A stretch of 64,000 nucleotides of DNA. It comes from Hemerocallis citrina. Lineage: Eukaryota; Streptophyta; Magnoliopsida; Asparagales; Asphodelaceae. The DNA is taken from contig CM030358.1 of the NCBI GenBank assembly GCA_017893485.1, positions 151,913,368-151,977,367 on the forward strand. Reading direction: 5' to 3'. The translations under genes and the position numbers were made by a program. How positions within the stretch are numbered: the first letter of the stretch is position 1; the number at the start of each line of letters is the position of its first letter. Of this stretch, positions 46,083 through 56,697 are shown piece by piece. The notes below the pieces were generated by a model. The model ran no database searches and was not told where the DNA came from. It saw only the letters and a list, made by a program, of their open reading frames with translations.

Positions 46083-46767
46083 CTGTTGCAAATTTGATGA
46101 AAGAACCCGATCAAGATCATCAATTTCTTTTTGAAGAAATTCATTTCGAGCAGCTTTATTTGCAAACTGGGTCACCCGCCATTGACTTTGGTACGAACGG
46201 CTAAAACAATTCTGACATGCCCTTGTGCTAATTTAGGAGAAACAAACATAAGATCATTAATAATAAAATAGTAACCTGTAGAGGTAATCACTACAATGTT
46301 CACAATAAGAATCACCAAAAGATACCGTTCCATAATTATTTCCTCTTCATTCAATTTTTGACTGGAAATCAGACGTACTGGTATTAAGCATGTTTCTGGA
46401 ATTCTGAATTTCTTCATTCAGTCTAGCAGACTCTCTTGCAGCAGTTTCCTACCAAAAAAATCCAGACTAAATATATATAAAAGGATTCAGCTACACACTT
46501 AAACATCACCTAGAAACAAACCTTATCCTGGTCATCTCGAGAAATCCTCTCTTCCAATTCTTTTAATTCAAGCTTAATCTGAGGAAGTTTGACTCCTGCT
46601 TCATTTCGACTCTTTTCTAACGCATCTCTTTCTTCGTTTAAAGCTTCAATGTTTTTTTTCCATACTTCCGATTTCTGTTCCAGTGCTATGATTGCATCAT
46701 GGGAATCTAAAATTTGTTGTTGCAAACAGTTTAACTTCTCCAAAACCGTCTTCTTGTCATCGTTGTT

Positions 46768-47630
46768 CTACAAAAGCAAAGCAAAAACAACAGCCTTTAT
46801 GACAAAAACAAAGAAATAGAGAAAGTAGAGGTGTCTACTGGGGATATTTAACAATATATAAAATTGACGGTGTGGCATATGGATTGCATAAAGTAGTAAT
46901 TTACAGATTACTAAATATATATTTTTTAAAAGAGATAAGCTAAGAAGAAGGTAAAAATGAGACAATACAAATAATGAAGTTGGATCTTAACTGGTGCTCG
47001 TAAATTGGAGGAGTAAGAATGGGGAGTAATCCAAAGTTCAAATCCTATTAATGGTAACTATTGATAAAATAAGAAAACGTTGGATGGTTACACAAACGTC
47101 TATACACGCGTTCATGAGTCCATACAATTAATCCAAACCCAAGCACTCTCCCATCAAAAAAGTTATTGCAGTTCGAGCAACATCAAAGTCGAGCATTCCA
47201 CAAAAGAATAAATCAAGTTACTAGGATTGTCTCTCAACCGTAGACCAGTCCTCCATTCCTTTGGAGAAGACAGATAACTGACAGTGAAAAGAGGCTAAAA
47301 TTTAAGGCGAGATGAGAGGTGGATAGATGTGCAATTAATGGATAAAGTGCATAAAGAGATGGAAAAAGGGAATTGAAGGGTTAGGTGAGGAAGGGAACTA
47401 GTGAGAGAGAAAGAGAAGGATAACGGCCACCAGCTGAGGAACAAACAAGGCAGTCATTGTACACTCAAACTACTAACAATACAGATATAGTCATTTCACA
47501 CTCAAACTAAGTTGAGCTGTAAGATTAACCTAATATCTCCTACAAAAACAATCCGATTGCAAAATAAAAAGCTAACTGCTGATTTTTTTTACTTCAACTT
47601 ATTATAAACATAGAAACAAAACTATTAAAA
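46768..47630. other. AT-rich DNA upstream of the first surviving SMC3 exon
   Basis: The exon before 46767 would be expected here but no SMC3 sequence is seen. Nothing else is recognised. Confidence 0.4.
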
Positions 47631-47637
47631 ACATTAG

Positions 47638-48075
47638 TACCTATGATGCATGGATAGAGGTACAGGTATTGACACGGGTACGAATACGGGTACGGGACAC
47701 ATCAAATTTATAAAAATAGGGTAGGGGGACACGACTATAATATTATATGACATAACATAATATTACTTTAATTATGCATAATGTAAACAAAAAGGAATAG
47801 GAACAATACAATTTGTTGTTCATAATCAAAATCAAAAACAAATTGTCCACAAAATGTGGTAATAATGAAATATGAATATGAATTTTAAAATGTTAATTAT
47901 GTGCTCTAACTTTTAAGAAATGTTGGAGAATGTCAAGTGTAGAATCCATAAGATGTGTTATAAAATTTGAGGCATTCACGAGGAGTGTCCGAACAAGTGT
48001 GCAAGTGTCTGATACATGTCTCGTACGGGAACGGCTCCTTGCTGGAAGTACCCGTGCTACAAAGATTAGTGCAAT
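47638..48075. mobile_element. Possible MITE with GGTACGGG-rich ends
   Basis: The left side has GGTACAGG..ACGGGTACGAATACGGGTAC and the right side TCGTACGGGAACGG..AGTACCCGTGCTAC, partly inverted, around AT-rich DNA. ATTAGTACC and its approximate inverse GTGCTACAAAGATTAG may be the ends. The family resemblance is to hAT-type MITEs, without proof of target duplication. Confidence 0.35.
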
Positions 48076-49465
48076 CAAGTCTAGTATGGATAGCTATGAA
48101 TAACTCCCAATAAAATCCACTCATTCTCCTTGGACGAAGAAATATTGACATCCGCAGCAAACAAGAAAAAAAATAAACCTGATTTATCATCACATAGAAC
48201 CTAGTATTTCCATCTGCATGTGAGCAACAGCGGTAGAAAACACAACAAAGTGACCAAGGACAATGAACATGATTCCTGGCAGCTTGTTGATGCCCAACTC
48301 AGTCAAAATGACGATCAATCAACCAACACGCAAAGCTCGTATTCCGTGTTCATGCTGACCTTCAACCATTCTCCTACTCAAATGGAAGTATTTAGTTTGT
48401 TCGAAAGGTAAATGCTACTTCAGGTTCTACTTTCAGCATTCTGTTCCATTTGTGGAGAATGATGGAGAACCTAACTGAGATCCTCCAAGACGATATTATA
48501 TTTCTGAAAAAATACATTTTAAAAATGCTAAGATATGTTTAACAGCAAATCATTATTTAAGATTTTTCTAATTAGCTGCTACTTTTGGTTTAGTTGGATG
48601 AGACAAGAATAATTCTGAATTATTCTCTATTTTATTTGATATTTTTTGTTTGAGAAATTATCTCTATGTTGTGTTTCTCTATCCAAATTTATATCCAGCA
48701 AATTTATATCCCATCTCTCCTCTTCTTCTGCCCTGTTGTAAACAACCTTATATACTAAAAGAACATCAACGAAGACGTAATAACATATACCTTGCTATAG
48801 AAAACTCCATTTATCTCTGAGGTACAAAGCATTCAGAGAAGTCACACAGCAAGGTTCCCGTTGGTGTATTTGCAAGTGATATCTTGAAGTCATACAGATA
48901 AATTCTTCTTAATATTCAGTATCAATAGAACTGATTAAAATGGGACGGTGGAAAGTTCAATTGTAAGTTACGAAGGATTTATAGGAGAGCTACACAATCA
49001 TATCCTACTATAAGTTTTCCGCAAAGTAAAAAACCAATGCAAAAAAAATCACAGCAACACCAGTTTCACTGTAGGGGAACCTGCCATGGGACGATCTAAC
49101 TTGTTTCTACGCCCTCTGATGTAAAACCAACCCTAAACTAGAGAATTTCCAAGAATTTTAATGGGTTAATTTTACCAACATGAAATTGCGGATCTAAGTT
49201 GAAAATTTTAACAGTTAACAGGTTCGATGGGTTTTCAAGAATTGAATAAGTGTAGCAGTCCCCATTAATAAGTCAACCTTACAATCAATTAAATCCCTAC
49301 ATGTTTTAGCAAGTGTTTTAGCAAGTAAGAAGTTCAATACTGATTCGTACTCTACTCTAGCACGTGGAACACTCAATCTCAGTTATTTTGTGGACGACAG
49401 GCAAATTAGATAATATACTAGATAATAGGGCAGTAGAACACAAATATTAATAGTGAAAAGAGTAT
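48076..49465. other. AT-rich DNA, no gene seen
   Basis: No exon, repeat or transposon end recognised. Confidence 0.4.
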
Positions 49466-49468
49466 ACC

Positions 49469-49977
49469 GAATGCGAAGAAAACCAGCGTAGATGTAGGAG
49501 TTGGGCAGCAACTAAGATCTCAGCAACGGCAGCAACAGAGCCAAAGCAGTTGGCTGGCCGACAGCGGGTGGACTGTCAGCGGGGCAGCGTCGACGGCAGG
49601 ATGTGACGGCGCCGGCGGAGGAGGCTGTAGTGAGGGCCGAGGCTAGGGTTCGGGAAGGAATCGTGGTCGGGAGTGGAGGAGGAAGGAAGCAAGGTCGTAG
49701 GTGCTTGGATTGGTGGTGGAGGAAGAAGGCGAAGGAGTTGAAGGGGTTATGGTGATGGGTCGGCAGTGGAGTTGGGGGTGACGTGAACGGGAGGTGGGGG
49801 AGCGGGATGGGGGACTTGGGTTTCTGGGTCAGGATGTTGGTAGCGAGAGAGGGAGATGGCGATGGAAAGAAGGGTTCTGTGGATCGGGTTTGGAATAAGG
49901 AAGAGGATGGGTTCGGGAGAGCGGGAGTAGAGGAAGAAGAGAAGATTAAGTGGCGGCTGGCTGATGTTAGGGGATTA
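49469..49977 (-). other. Possible 5' leader/first exon of a lost gene
   Basis: The minus strand starts with ACCCTAATCCCC, a common plant leader motif. It continues pyrimidine-rich (CTTCTTCCTCTACTC), then GC-rich, and reaches a possible donor CATTCG|GTATAC at 49469. The 174-codon open frame over it is proline/serine-rich low complexity and may be chance. It could be the leader of the SMC3 copy, which lies downstream in the same orientation, or of another gene cut off by the Tat insertion. Confidence 0.3.
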
Positions 49978-49982
49978 GGGTT

Positions 49983-50739
49983 TGTGGTAGGGTAAAAATG
50001 GCTTGGGGCCCATCCAGGGCCCAGTACAGCTCTCACTCAAAAACAGGAAAAACAACAATCTGGTTCGGCTTCGAGCCACTACAGGGTCAGCGCCGAACCT
50101 CAAGTTCACCCCCACAGAACTGGTCTCCTCGTATCCGACGAGCATCGATGGCCCTCGGCCTCCGATCCACGACAGCCCCCCGGGCCGTCCGCCCAGCCTG
50201 GTAAAGAATGAAGATGACCTGGCACAACCTAGGCCACCAGATTCTCCCAGGAGCACAGGAGCCCCATGATCTACCATGTCAGCTCCAAATACCACCAAGG
50301 GCTTTGCAACGTCAGCCCTATACCACTCTTGGTACTGCCACGTCAGCCCTAAACCCCCTGGGCCTTCTGCCACGTCAGGACCATGGGCTTTCGGGTTCAG
50401 ACCCGGCCTCCAGGCGGATCCAAACCCGGTTAGAATTCTCTATAAATACTAGACCCTCACCCACCTTTTCAGGTAATCAATCTTTTGCCACCAAATTTCC
50501 CTAGTTATTGCTACTCTCTCACAGAGACTGACTAGATCGTCGGAGGGTCCGCCGCCGAGATAAACCCCGGTGTTCCAGGACCGTCTGTAGGGACTCGAGG
50601 CGAGGCGATCCGAGCCGATCCTCAAGCGCCGAAGCGAGCCTCCCGCTCGTCGTCCCGTGCCGCACTCTTCCCTCATTACAAATTGAGTCCGAACTCACAC
50701 CTGGTGCATCCACACTGCGACCAAAAACAAACCGCATCA
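49983..50739 (+). repeat. Tat C 5' LTR
   Basis: TGTGGTAGGG to CGCATCA. A TATA box CTATAAATACTAGACC lies at 50441-50456, placing the transcript start at about 50475. Confidence 0.95.
50441..50450 (+). promoter_or_regulatory. TATA box of Tat C LTR
   Basis: CTATAAATAC is flanked by a GC-rich upstream region with repeated CCACGTCAG elements (50285-50385). The same arrangement occurs in the 3' LTR near 61998. Confidence 0.7.
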
Positions 50740-50742
50740 GGT

Positions 50743-50760
50743 TGGCGCCGTCTGTGGGAA
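50743..50760 (+). promoter_or_regulatory. Tat C primer-binding site
   Basis: TGGCGCCGTCTGTGGGAA starts three bases after the LTR. The first eight bases fit a tRNA-Asp type site; the remainder diverges, so the tRNA is not assigned. Confidence 0.75.
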
Positions 50761-50825
50761 AGTTTATCCGGTACGGACGTGAGTCCGAGCCTCGCCACCG
50801 ACGCTCTCCCTCGACCCAATCTCCC

Positions 50826-53800
50826 ATGGCTCCCCGAGCCCGAAGATCCGCCCGTTCCGCCCAACCAGATGGGCCTGCTCCCGAGGAGGCCCTCGACGGA
50901 GGGCAAGCATCCAATAATCCGGGTGGAAACCCCGGACCCCAGCGAAGCGCTTCACACTTTGCCGAACCCGACCTTCGTCGGGTCATTGCGAACCGAAGGG
51001 CTAGCCAGGCTAGGGGAGGGACCGCTTCCAACTCGGGTCTCGAACCACTTCAGGCCCGTGCAAAGGGACAGGCCGTCGGCACTCAGCCGCATCGGCCGAG
51101 TTCCTACGCCCCGACCCGACCCTTCCGACCATGGCGGGGTCACCAGGGGGGAGTTCAGAAGCTTCAGGGAGGAAATCCTGGAGGCCCTCCATGGAGCGCC
51201 GAGGTCCGCGACCTACGACCGAACCACTCAAATGAGCGAAGGGAGAAGCCACACTTGTGCGCCGACTCCCCCGCCGGGGCTCACAGACGAGGTGCTCCGA
51301 CGCCTCCTGGAGATGGACAATCGAATCGAGCGCATCGGCGACAGGAATCCCAACCTAGTCCAAGGGCGTAGGCCTTCTCGACATCCATTTTCCGTCAACA
51401 TCATAGAGGCGGAGATCCCCCGGAACTTCCGTCCTCCGCAGTTCGAGACTTACAACGGCGAGGGTGATCCAGCTGATCACATTGAGGGCTTCAAAACCCT
51501 CATGATGATTCACAGCGCTTCGGATCCCCTGCTGTGCCGAGCCTCCCCGGCCACCCTCCGGGGTCCGACCAGGGATTGGTTCTCCAAACTCACCCCTGGC
51601 TCGATCTTCTCGTTCGACCAGCTGGAAGCCAGCTTCCTGGCCCACTTCATCACAAGCCGGAAGAGCGAAAGGACGAGTGCTTCCCTGCTCGACCTCAACC
51701 AGAGGGAGGGGGAGTCGCTCCGTAACTTCGTCAAGAGGTTCACAACCGAGGCCAGATCCGTCTCTGCCCTCGACGCAGGGGTCGCCTCGGCAGCTTTCCG
51801 GCACAACATCCGCCACAACCAGCTAAAGGTCTCTTTGGCAAAGAGGCCACCTCTGGACTTCCCTGACCTTCTCAATCGGGTCGAGAAGTATATACGAGCT
51901 GAGGAAGCACTGAACCTAGAGGGCAGCAAAGAAGTCGTGGGGAAGGGCAAGCGCAGGGTCGATGATGCCGAACCTGCCAAGAAGACATCAAAGGAAGGGG
52001 TCGGCGCAAAGAGGGCACCTCCGGTCCCTCGCTTCGAAAGGTACACTCCCTTGACACACAACGTGTCCGCCATCCTCTTAGAAATCGAAGACAAAGGCAT
52101 TGTCCGACTACCTCCCCGATCAAGCAACAACAAGAAGCGAGACCAGCGCTTCTACTGCCGTTTCCACAGAGATCATGGGCACGAAACCGACCAATGTCGG
52201 GCCCTGAAAGACGAAATTGAGGACCTCATCTCACGAGGGTACCTCCGAGAGTTCACCAAAGAAAGCCCACGGGATCGGCGAGATGCTAGGAACCGGAGGC
52301 CTTCGCCTCCGAACCCTACTTCGAACCGCATCCAGGGTCGGGATCTCGAACCCGAGGGAGCCGCGGATACGCCATTCATCTTGCACTGTGTCCACGGGGG
52401 ACCAATAGGGGAAGAGTCAAATACTTCCCGGAAGGCCTTCATCCGAGAGGTGAATGCTGTCCAAGACAACCCCTCACCCAAGTTGCAACCGGTGCCTGTC
52501 TCCTTCTCCGGAGAGGACCTCGAAGGTGTTCGCCTCCCTCATTGCGACGCCCTCATCATTGGCCTCCACATGGCTAACTGTGAAGTTCGGCGAATTCTCG
52601 TCGACAACGGCAGCTCGGTAAATATTCTCTTCCTTGAGGCCTTCGAGAATCTCAAGCTACCCAGAGGCAAACTCAAGCCAGCCGGGTACACCTTGCATGG
52701 GTTCTCTGGCGTCCCTGTCGTGATAGAAGGGATTGTTATTCTCGACGTCACCGCGGGATCGGCTCCTGTCAAGAGGACCGAGTCCATGGACTTCATGGTG
52801 GTAAACGTCAAAGCAGCCTACAACGCCATACTCGGCCGACCCGGACTATGCTCCCTTCAAGCGGTGCCTTCGGCATACCATCTGAAGCTTAAATTTCCCA
52901 CCCCGCAAGGGGTCGGCATAATCCGAGGTAGCCAGGAAGCAGCACGGTCATGCTACATGACCGCCGTTGGAGGAGGTGTGTTCCCCCTCGACGCCGTTGA
53001 GCTCGAGCCCGAGAGGGACGGTCCCGCCCCAGAGCCTGTCGACGAGTTGGAGGAGGTCCCGTTCGGCGCCGAGGATGAGTCAAAGTGGTTCCGGGTGAGC
53101 CGCTCGCTCCCCGAGGACTTGAAGCCAGGCATAATCGCCTGCATCCGCCGCAACGTTGATCTCTTCACCTGGAAGCCCTCCGACATGCCCAGGATCTCCG
53201 AAGACTTGATTATGCATCGGCTAAGCGTCATCCCAGACTCTAAGCCGGTCGTCCAAAAGAGACGCAAAGTCGCGCCAGAGAGGCAGCAAATTGTAAAGGC
53301 AGAGGTCGACAAGCTCTTGTCGGCTCGATTCATTCAGGAAGTTAGCTATCCCGAGTGGTTGGCTAATGTCGTCATGGTGAAGAAGGCAACCGGGGGCTGG
53401 CGGGTCTGTATCGACTTTACGGACTTAAACAAAGCATGTCCAAAAGATCCTTTCCCCCTCCCCCGCATCGATGCCTTGATCGACGCAACCTCGGGGCATG
53501 AGCTACTGTCCTTCATGGACGCATTCTCAGGGTACAATCAGATCCGGATGTTTCCACCGGACATCTCGAAGACCCCGTTCGTCACCGACCAGGGTCTATT
53601 CTGCTACCGCGTTATGCCCTTCGGGCTAAAAAATGCCGGAGCGACGTACCAACGACTCGTCAACAGAATTTTCAAAGACCTGATCGGCCGCAACGTGGAA
53701 CTCTATGTTGACGACATGCTCGTCAAGAGCCGGGCCGGGCCGGACCACATCGCCGACCTCGAGGAAGCCTTCGGAGTCCTCCGACATCACAATATGAGGC

Positions 53801-54822
53801 TCAACCCGGCTAAATGCACCTTCGGCGTATCCACTGGGAAGTTCCTGGGGTTCATTGTCAGCCAGCGCGGCATCGAGGCAAACCCCGAGAAGATCCAAGC
53901 AATTATTGACATGGCCCCACCCCGAAATGTCAAAGAGGTTCAGAGGCTGACGGGCCGGTTGGCTGCAATCGGCCGTTTTCTCTCCAAGTCAGGGGAGAAG
54001 TCTCTCCCCTTCTTTAAGGCTCTACGCGGAAAGGGGGGCTTCGAGTGGGGTACCCATCAAAAAGAGGCCTTCGAACAGCTGAAGCAGTACCTAGCCAACC
54101 CCCCTCTCCTCAGCAAACCCGAGCCAGGCGAACCACTATGGCTCTACCTGTCCGCTTCGGATAGCGCCCTCAGCGCCGTCCTCGTCCGGGAGGAAGATGG
54201 AGTCCAGAGGCCATTGTACTATGTAAGCAAAGTTCTGCTCCCCGCCAAGACGAGGTACGCAAAGATAGAGAAGGTGGCCTATGCCTTGGTCATGGCAGCC
54301 CGGAAGCTTCGTCCTTACTTCCAGGCCCACTCCGTCCATGTACTGACCGACCAGCCACTGAAGACTGTACTCCACAAGCTTGAAAATTCCGGCCGCTTAG
54401 TCAAGTGGTCGATTGAGCTGAGTCAGTTCGACATCAGCTACCAGCCGAGGACGGCCATCAAAGGGCAGGCCCTCGCCGAGTTCATCACTGAGTGCACCGT
54501 CTCCGAGCAGCAGTGCACCGAGGCCTCGGATCCGACCTGGGAGGTCTTTGTCGATGGATCATCATGCGAAACAGGGAGTGGGGCTGGTATCATCCTTCGT
54601 GGCCCCGACCAATTCTTACTTCAATACTCCCTCCGCCTCAACTTTCCGGTCTCTAACACCGAGGCGGAATACGAGGCCATGATCGCCGGATTGACCCTAG
54701 CACATCGAGCCGGAGCCAAGCAAATCCGGGCCTTCAGCGATTCTCATCTCGTGGTCAATCAGATCACCGGAGAATACGAAGCCCGCGATGAACGCATGGT
54801 GAGGTATTTGGCAGTAGTCTGA
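50826..54822 (+). pseudogene. Tat C gag-pol, first part (gag to second RNase H)
   Basis: Gag begins MAPRARRSARSAQPDGPAP, in the same relative place as MPPKGKGK of Tat A. DLRRVIANRRASQ follows, and a frame change near 51000 leads into EFRSFREEILEALH and PRNFRPPQFETYNGEGDPAD. Further domains: zinc finger YCRFHRDHGHETDQC (about 52155), protease VDNGSSVNILF (52600), reverse transcriptase MPFGLKNAGATYQ and YVDDM (53700), gypsy RNase H (54140-54500), and a second RNase H with VFVDGSSCETGSGAG, EAEYEAM and FSDSHLVVNQI. From 51000 the frame is open for over 1270 codons, until a TGA at 54820. Two RNase H domains in tandem mark the Tat lineage. Confidence 0.92.
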
Positions 54823-56275
54823 CGTCTCCTAGCGTCCTTCTGCCACTCCGCAGTCATTCGAGTCCCTAGGGAGCAGAACGCTCAAGCAGGCGCGTTGTCA
54901 AAACTCGCCTCTTCCTCCTTCGAGGGTCTCGACCAAATGGTACTCATAGAAATCCTCCTGAAGCCAAGTATCAACGACCAAGACCAGGAGGCAATGTGTG
55001 TCCAAGACGGAGCCAGTCTAGACGACTGGACCACTCCCATCCGAAAGTTCTTAATCAATGCCGAGCTTCCAGAAGACCGAGCCGAAGCCAGACGAGTCAG
55101 GGTCCGAGCTGAAAGGTTCGTCATGATTGATGACATCCTCTTCAAACGCTCATACACCTTGGCCGACGGCAAGCCGTACCTCCGCTGTCTCACCAGCGAC
55201 GAGGCCAGCTATGTGCTCAAAGATCTTCATGAGGGGATCGGCGGATGCCACATGAGGAGCAGGACGCTCGCTCGGAAGGCCCTGAATCAGGGGTACTATT
55301 GGCCGACCATGCTCCAAGACTCGCAAGACCTAGTCAAGAGATGCGGCCCGTGCCAAAGGTTCTCCCCTATCAAGAGGCTTCCTCAAGCCAATCTCCGATC
55401 CCTGGCTAGTCCTACCCCATTTGCCATGTGGGGCATGGACCTTGTGGGCCCCTTCCCCGCAGCGGTAGGGCAGAAGAAATTCTTAATAGTCGCCATCGAC
55501 TACTTCACCAAGTGGCTCGAAGCCGAGCCTCTGTCCAGCATTACCGAGCGCCAAGTACAACAGTTCTTTTGGAAGAACATCATTTGCCGGTTCAGAATCC
55601 CTCGGGTCCTCGTCATAGACAACGGAACCCAATTCCAAGGTCAGAACTTCCAAACCTTCTGCGCGGACATCGGCATCCAGCAGCGTTTCTCCGCTATTTG
55701 CCACCCTCAGTCCAATGGCCAAGCAGAGAACACGAACAGGCAAATCCTCGACGGCCTCAAAAAGTGCCTCGACAGTTCCCCAAAAGGGCTGTGGGTCGAG
55801 GAACTGCCTAGCGTGCTATGGGCACACCGAACCACCAAGAGGATCCCCACGGGAGAGACGCCGTTCCTACGGGACGGAAGCAGTCATCCCCGTCGAGGTC
55901 GGCCTGCCTTCTCCTCGTATCATGGCCTTCGACGAAGCTGACAATTCATCCGGCTTGAGGGCCAACCTGGACTTCGTCGCCGAAGTCAGAGAGAAATCCT
56001 CATTCCGAAGAAGCATCTACCAACAACGGATCGAGAAGTTTTACAACAAGAAGGTCCACCCCACAAACATCAAAGCGGGGGACCTCGTGTTACGAAAACT
56101 ATCCGTCTCTGATCCAACCAAGAAGAGGAAATTGGCTCCCAACTGGGAAGGCCCATACCGTGTAGTCGAGGCTGTACGCCCTGGTACATACCGACTGACA
56201 GATATGGACGGCCGGCCCATCAGCCGACCCTGGAACGCCGAGCACCTAATGAAGTTCCTGGAAGAGCAAACATAG
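54823..56275 (+). pseudogene. Tat C integrase
   Basis: The frame resumes after the TGA in the same register (RLLASFCHSAVIRVPREQN). It has the HHCC domain (HEGIGGCHMRSRT..YYWPT..CGPC at 55230-55355), the core GMDLVGPFPAAVGQKKF with D, then VIDNGTQF with the second D, and NGQAENTNRQIL with the catalytic E. At about 55867, after GETPF, eight bases present in Tat A and B are missing. The C-terminal part (YGTEAVIPVEVGLPSPRI to FLEEQT) continues in another frame to TAG at 56275. Integrase joins element DNA to the host chromosome; this copy is split. Confidence 0.92.
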
Positions 56276-56697
56276 GTTCTAGCTTGGCTAATGTAAATAA
56301 CATCTTTTGTAAGCTTTCATATGTAAAGGGCCGCTTCAGCGACCCTCCCTATCTTGTATGAAAGAAATCTCTTTTTGTCAAACTCCAAATGCCTCGGCAG
56401 CTCTGACCTAACACCGGACAATGGGATCGGCACCCGAGTCCTCACTCCGGTATCATCCCCAAACGTCTCGGTAGGTCCGACCCGGCTCCAGACCAGGGAC
56501 TCTTCCTAAGGCCCCACGTCGATCCCTCACGGATCGACGGAGCCGAACCTCGCCTCCGCCATCATTCACTACACTACTAACCAGAGCAAAGAAGGAAAAG
56601 AATTCTTTATTCATACTCTTTTATTTGGTTCTGGGAAAACAAACAAAGACCGTTACAGGACCACTCCACTCATCTCAAACTGGAGGAAGCCGCCATC
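56276..56697. other. Spacer between integrase and antisense gene, Tat C
   Basis: GC-rich, without coding similarity. GACCCGGCTCC- and CACCGGAC-type repeats occur. By position it may hold the poly-A signals of both transcripts. Confidence 0.5.

Larger units (their letters stand above)
41965..46767 (-). pseudogene. SMC3: SMC3 coiled-coil and hinge exons
   Basis: Eight exons are recognised on the minus strand. 46767-46522 covers IEALNEERDALEKSRNEAG and LKELEERI. 46448-46326 covers ETAARESARLNEEIQ and is frameshifted. 46195-46083 reads RVTQFANKAARNEFLQKEID. 44954-44782 reads EEKLKEEIQQLKDDLDK. 44713-44603 reads LIAEIDKL..NLATPG. 44253-44117 is hinge, with a TGA stop before VHGSILELIDCEEEFFTAVE. 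44003-43822 is hinge, with VVVETDDISTRII and GRVTFIFLNRVNAPH. 42050-41965 reads PEGRVEKYIGVKAK. SMC3 is the cohesin ATPase that dimerises with SMC1 through the hinge. Order and splice sites are conserved. The N-terminus, most of the second coiled coil and one hinge exon are missing. Confidence 0.9.

Noticed and set aside
49512..50036. 174-codon frame as a host protein
   Set aside because: Low-complexity Pro/Ser/Thr content, and it crosses the LTR border at 49983, so it cannot be one ancestral gene.
51510..52133. Long minus-strand frames over Tat C gag
   Set aside because: They mirror the GC-rich gag codons and match no protein family; shadows of the plus-strand frame.
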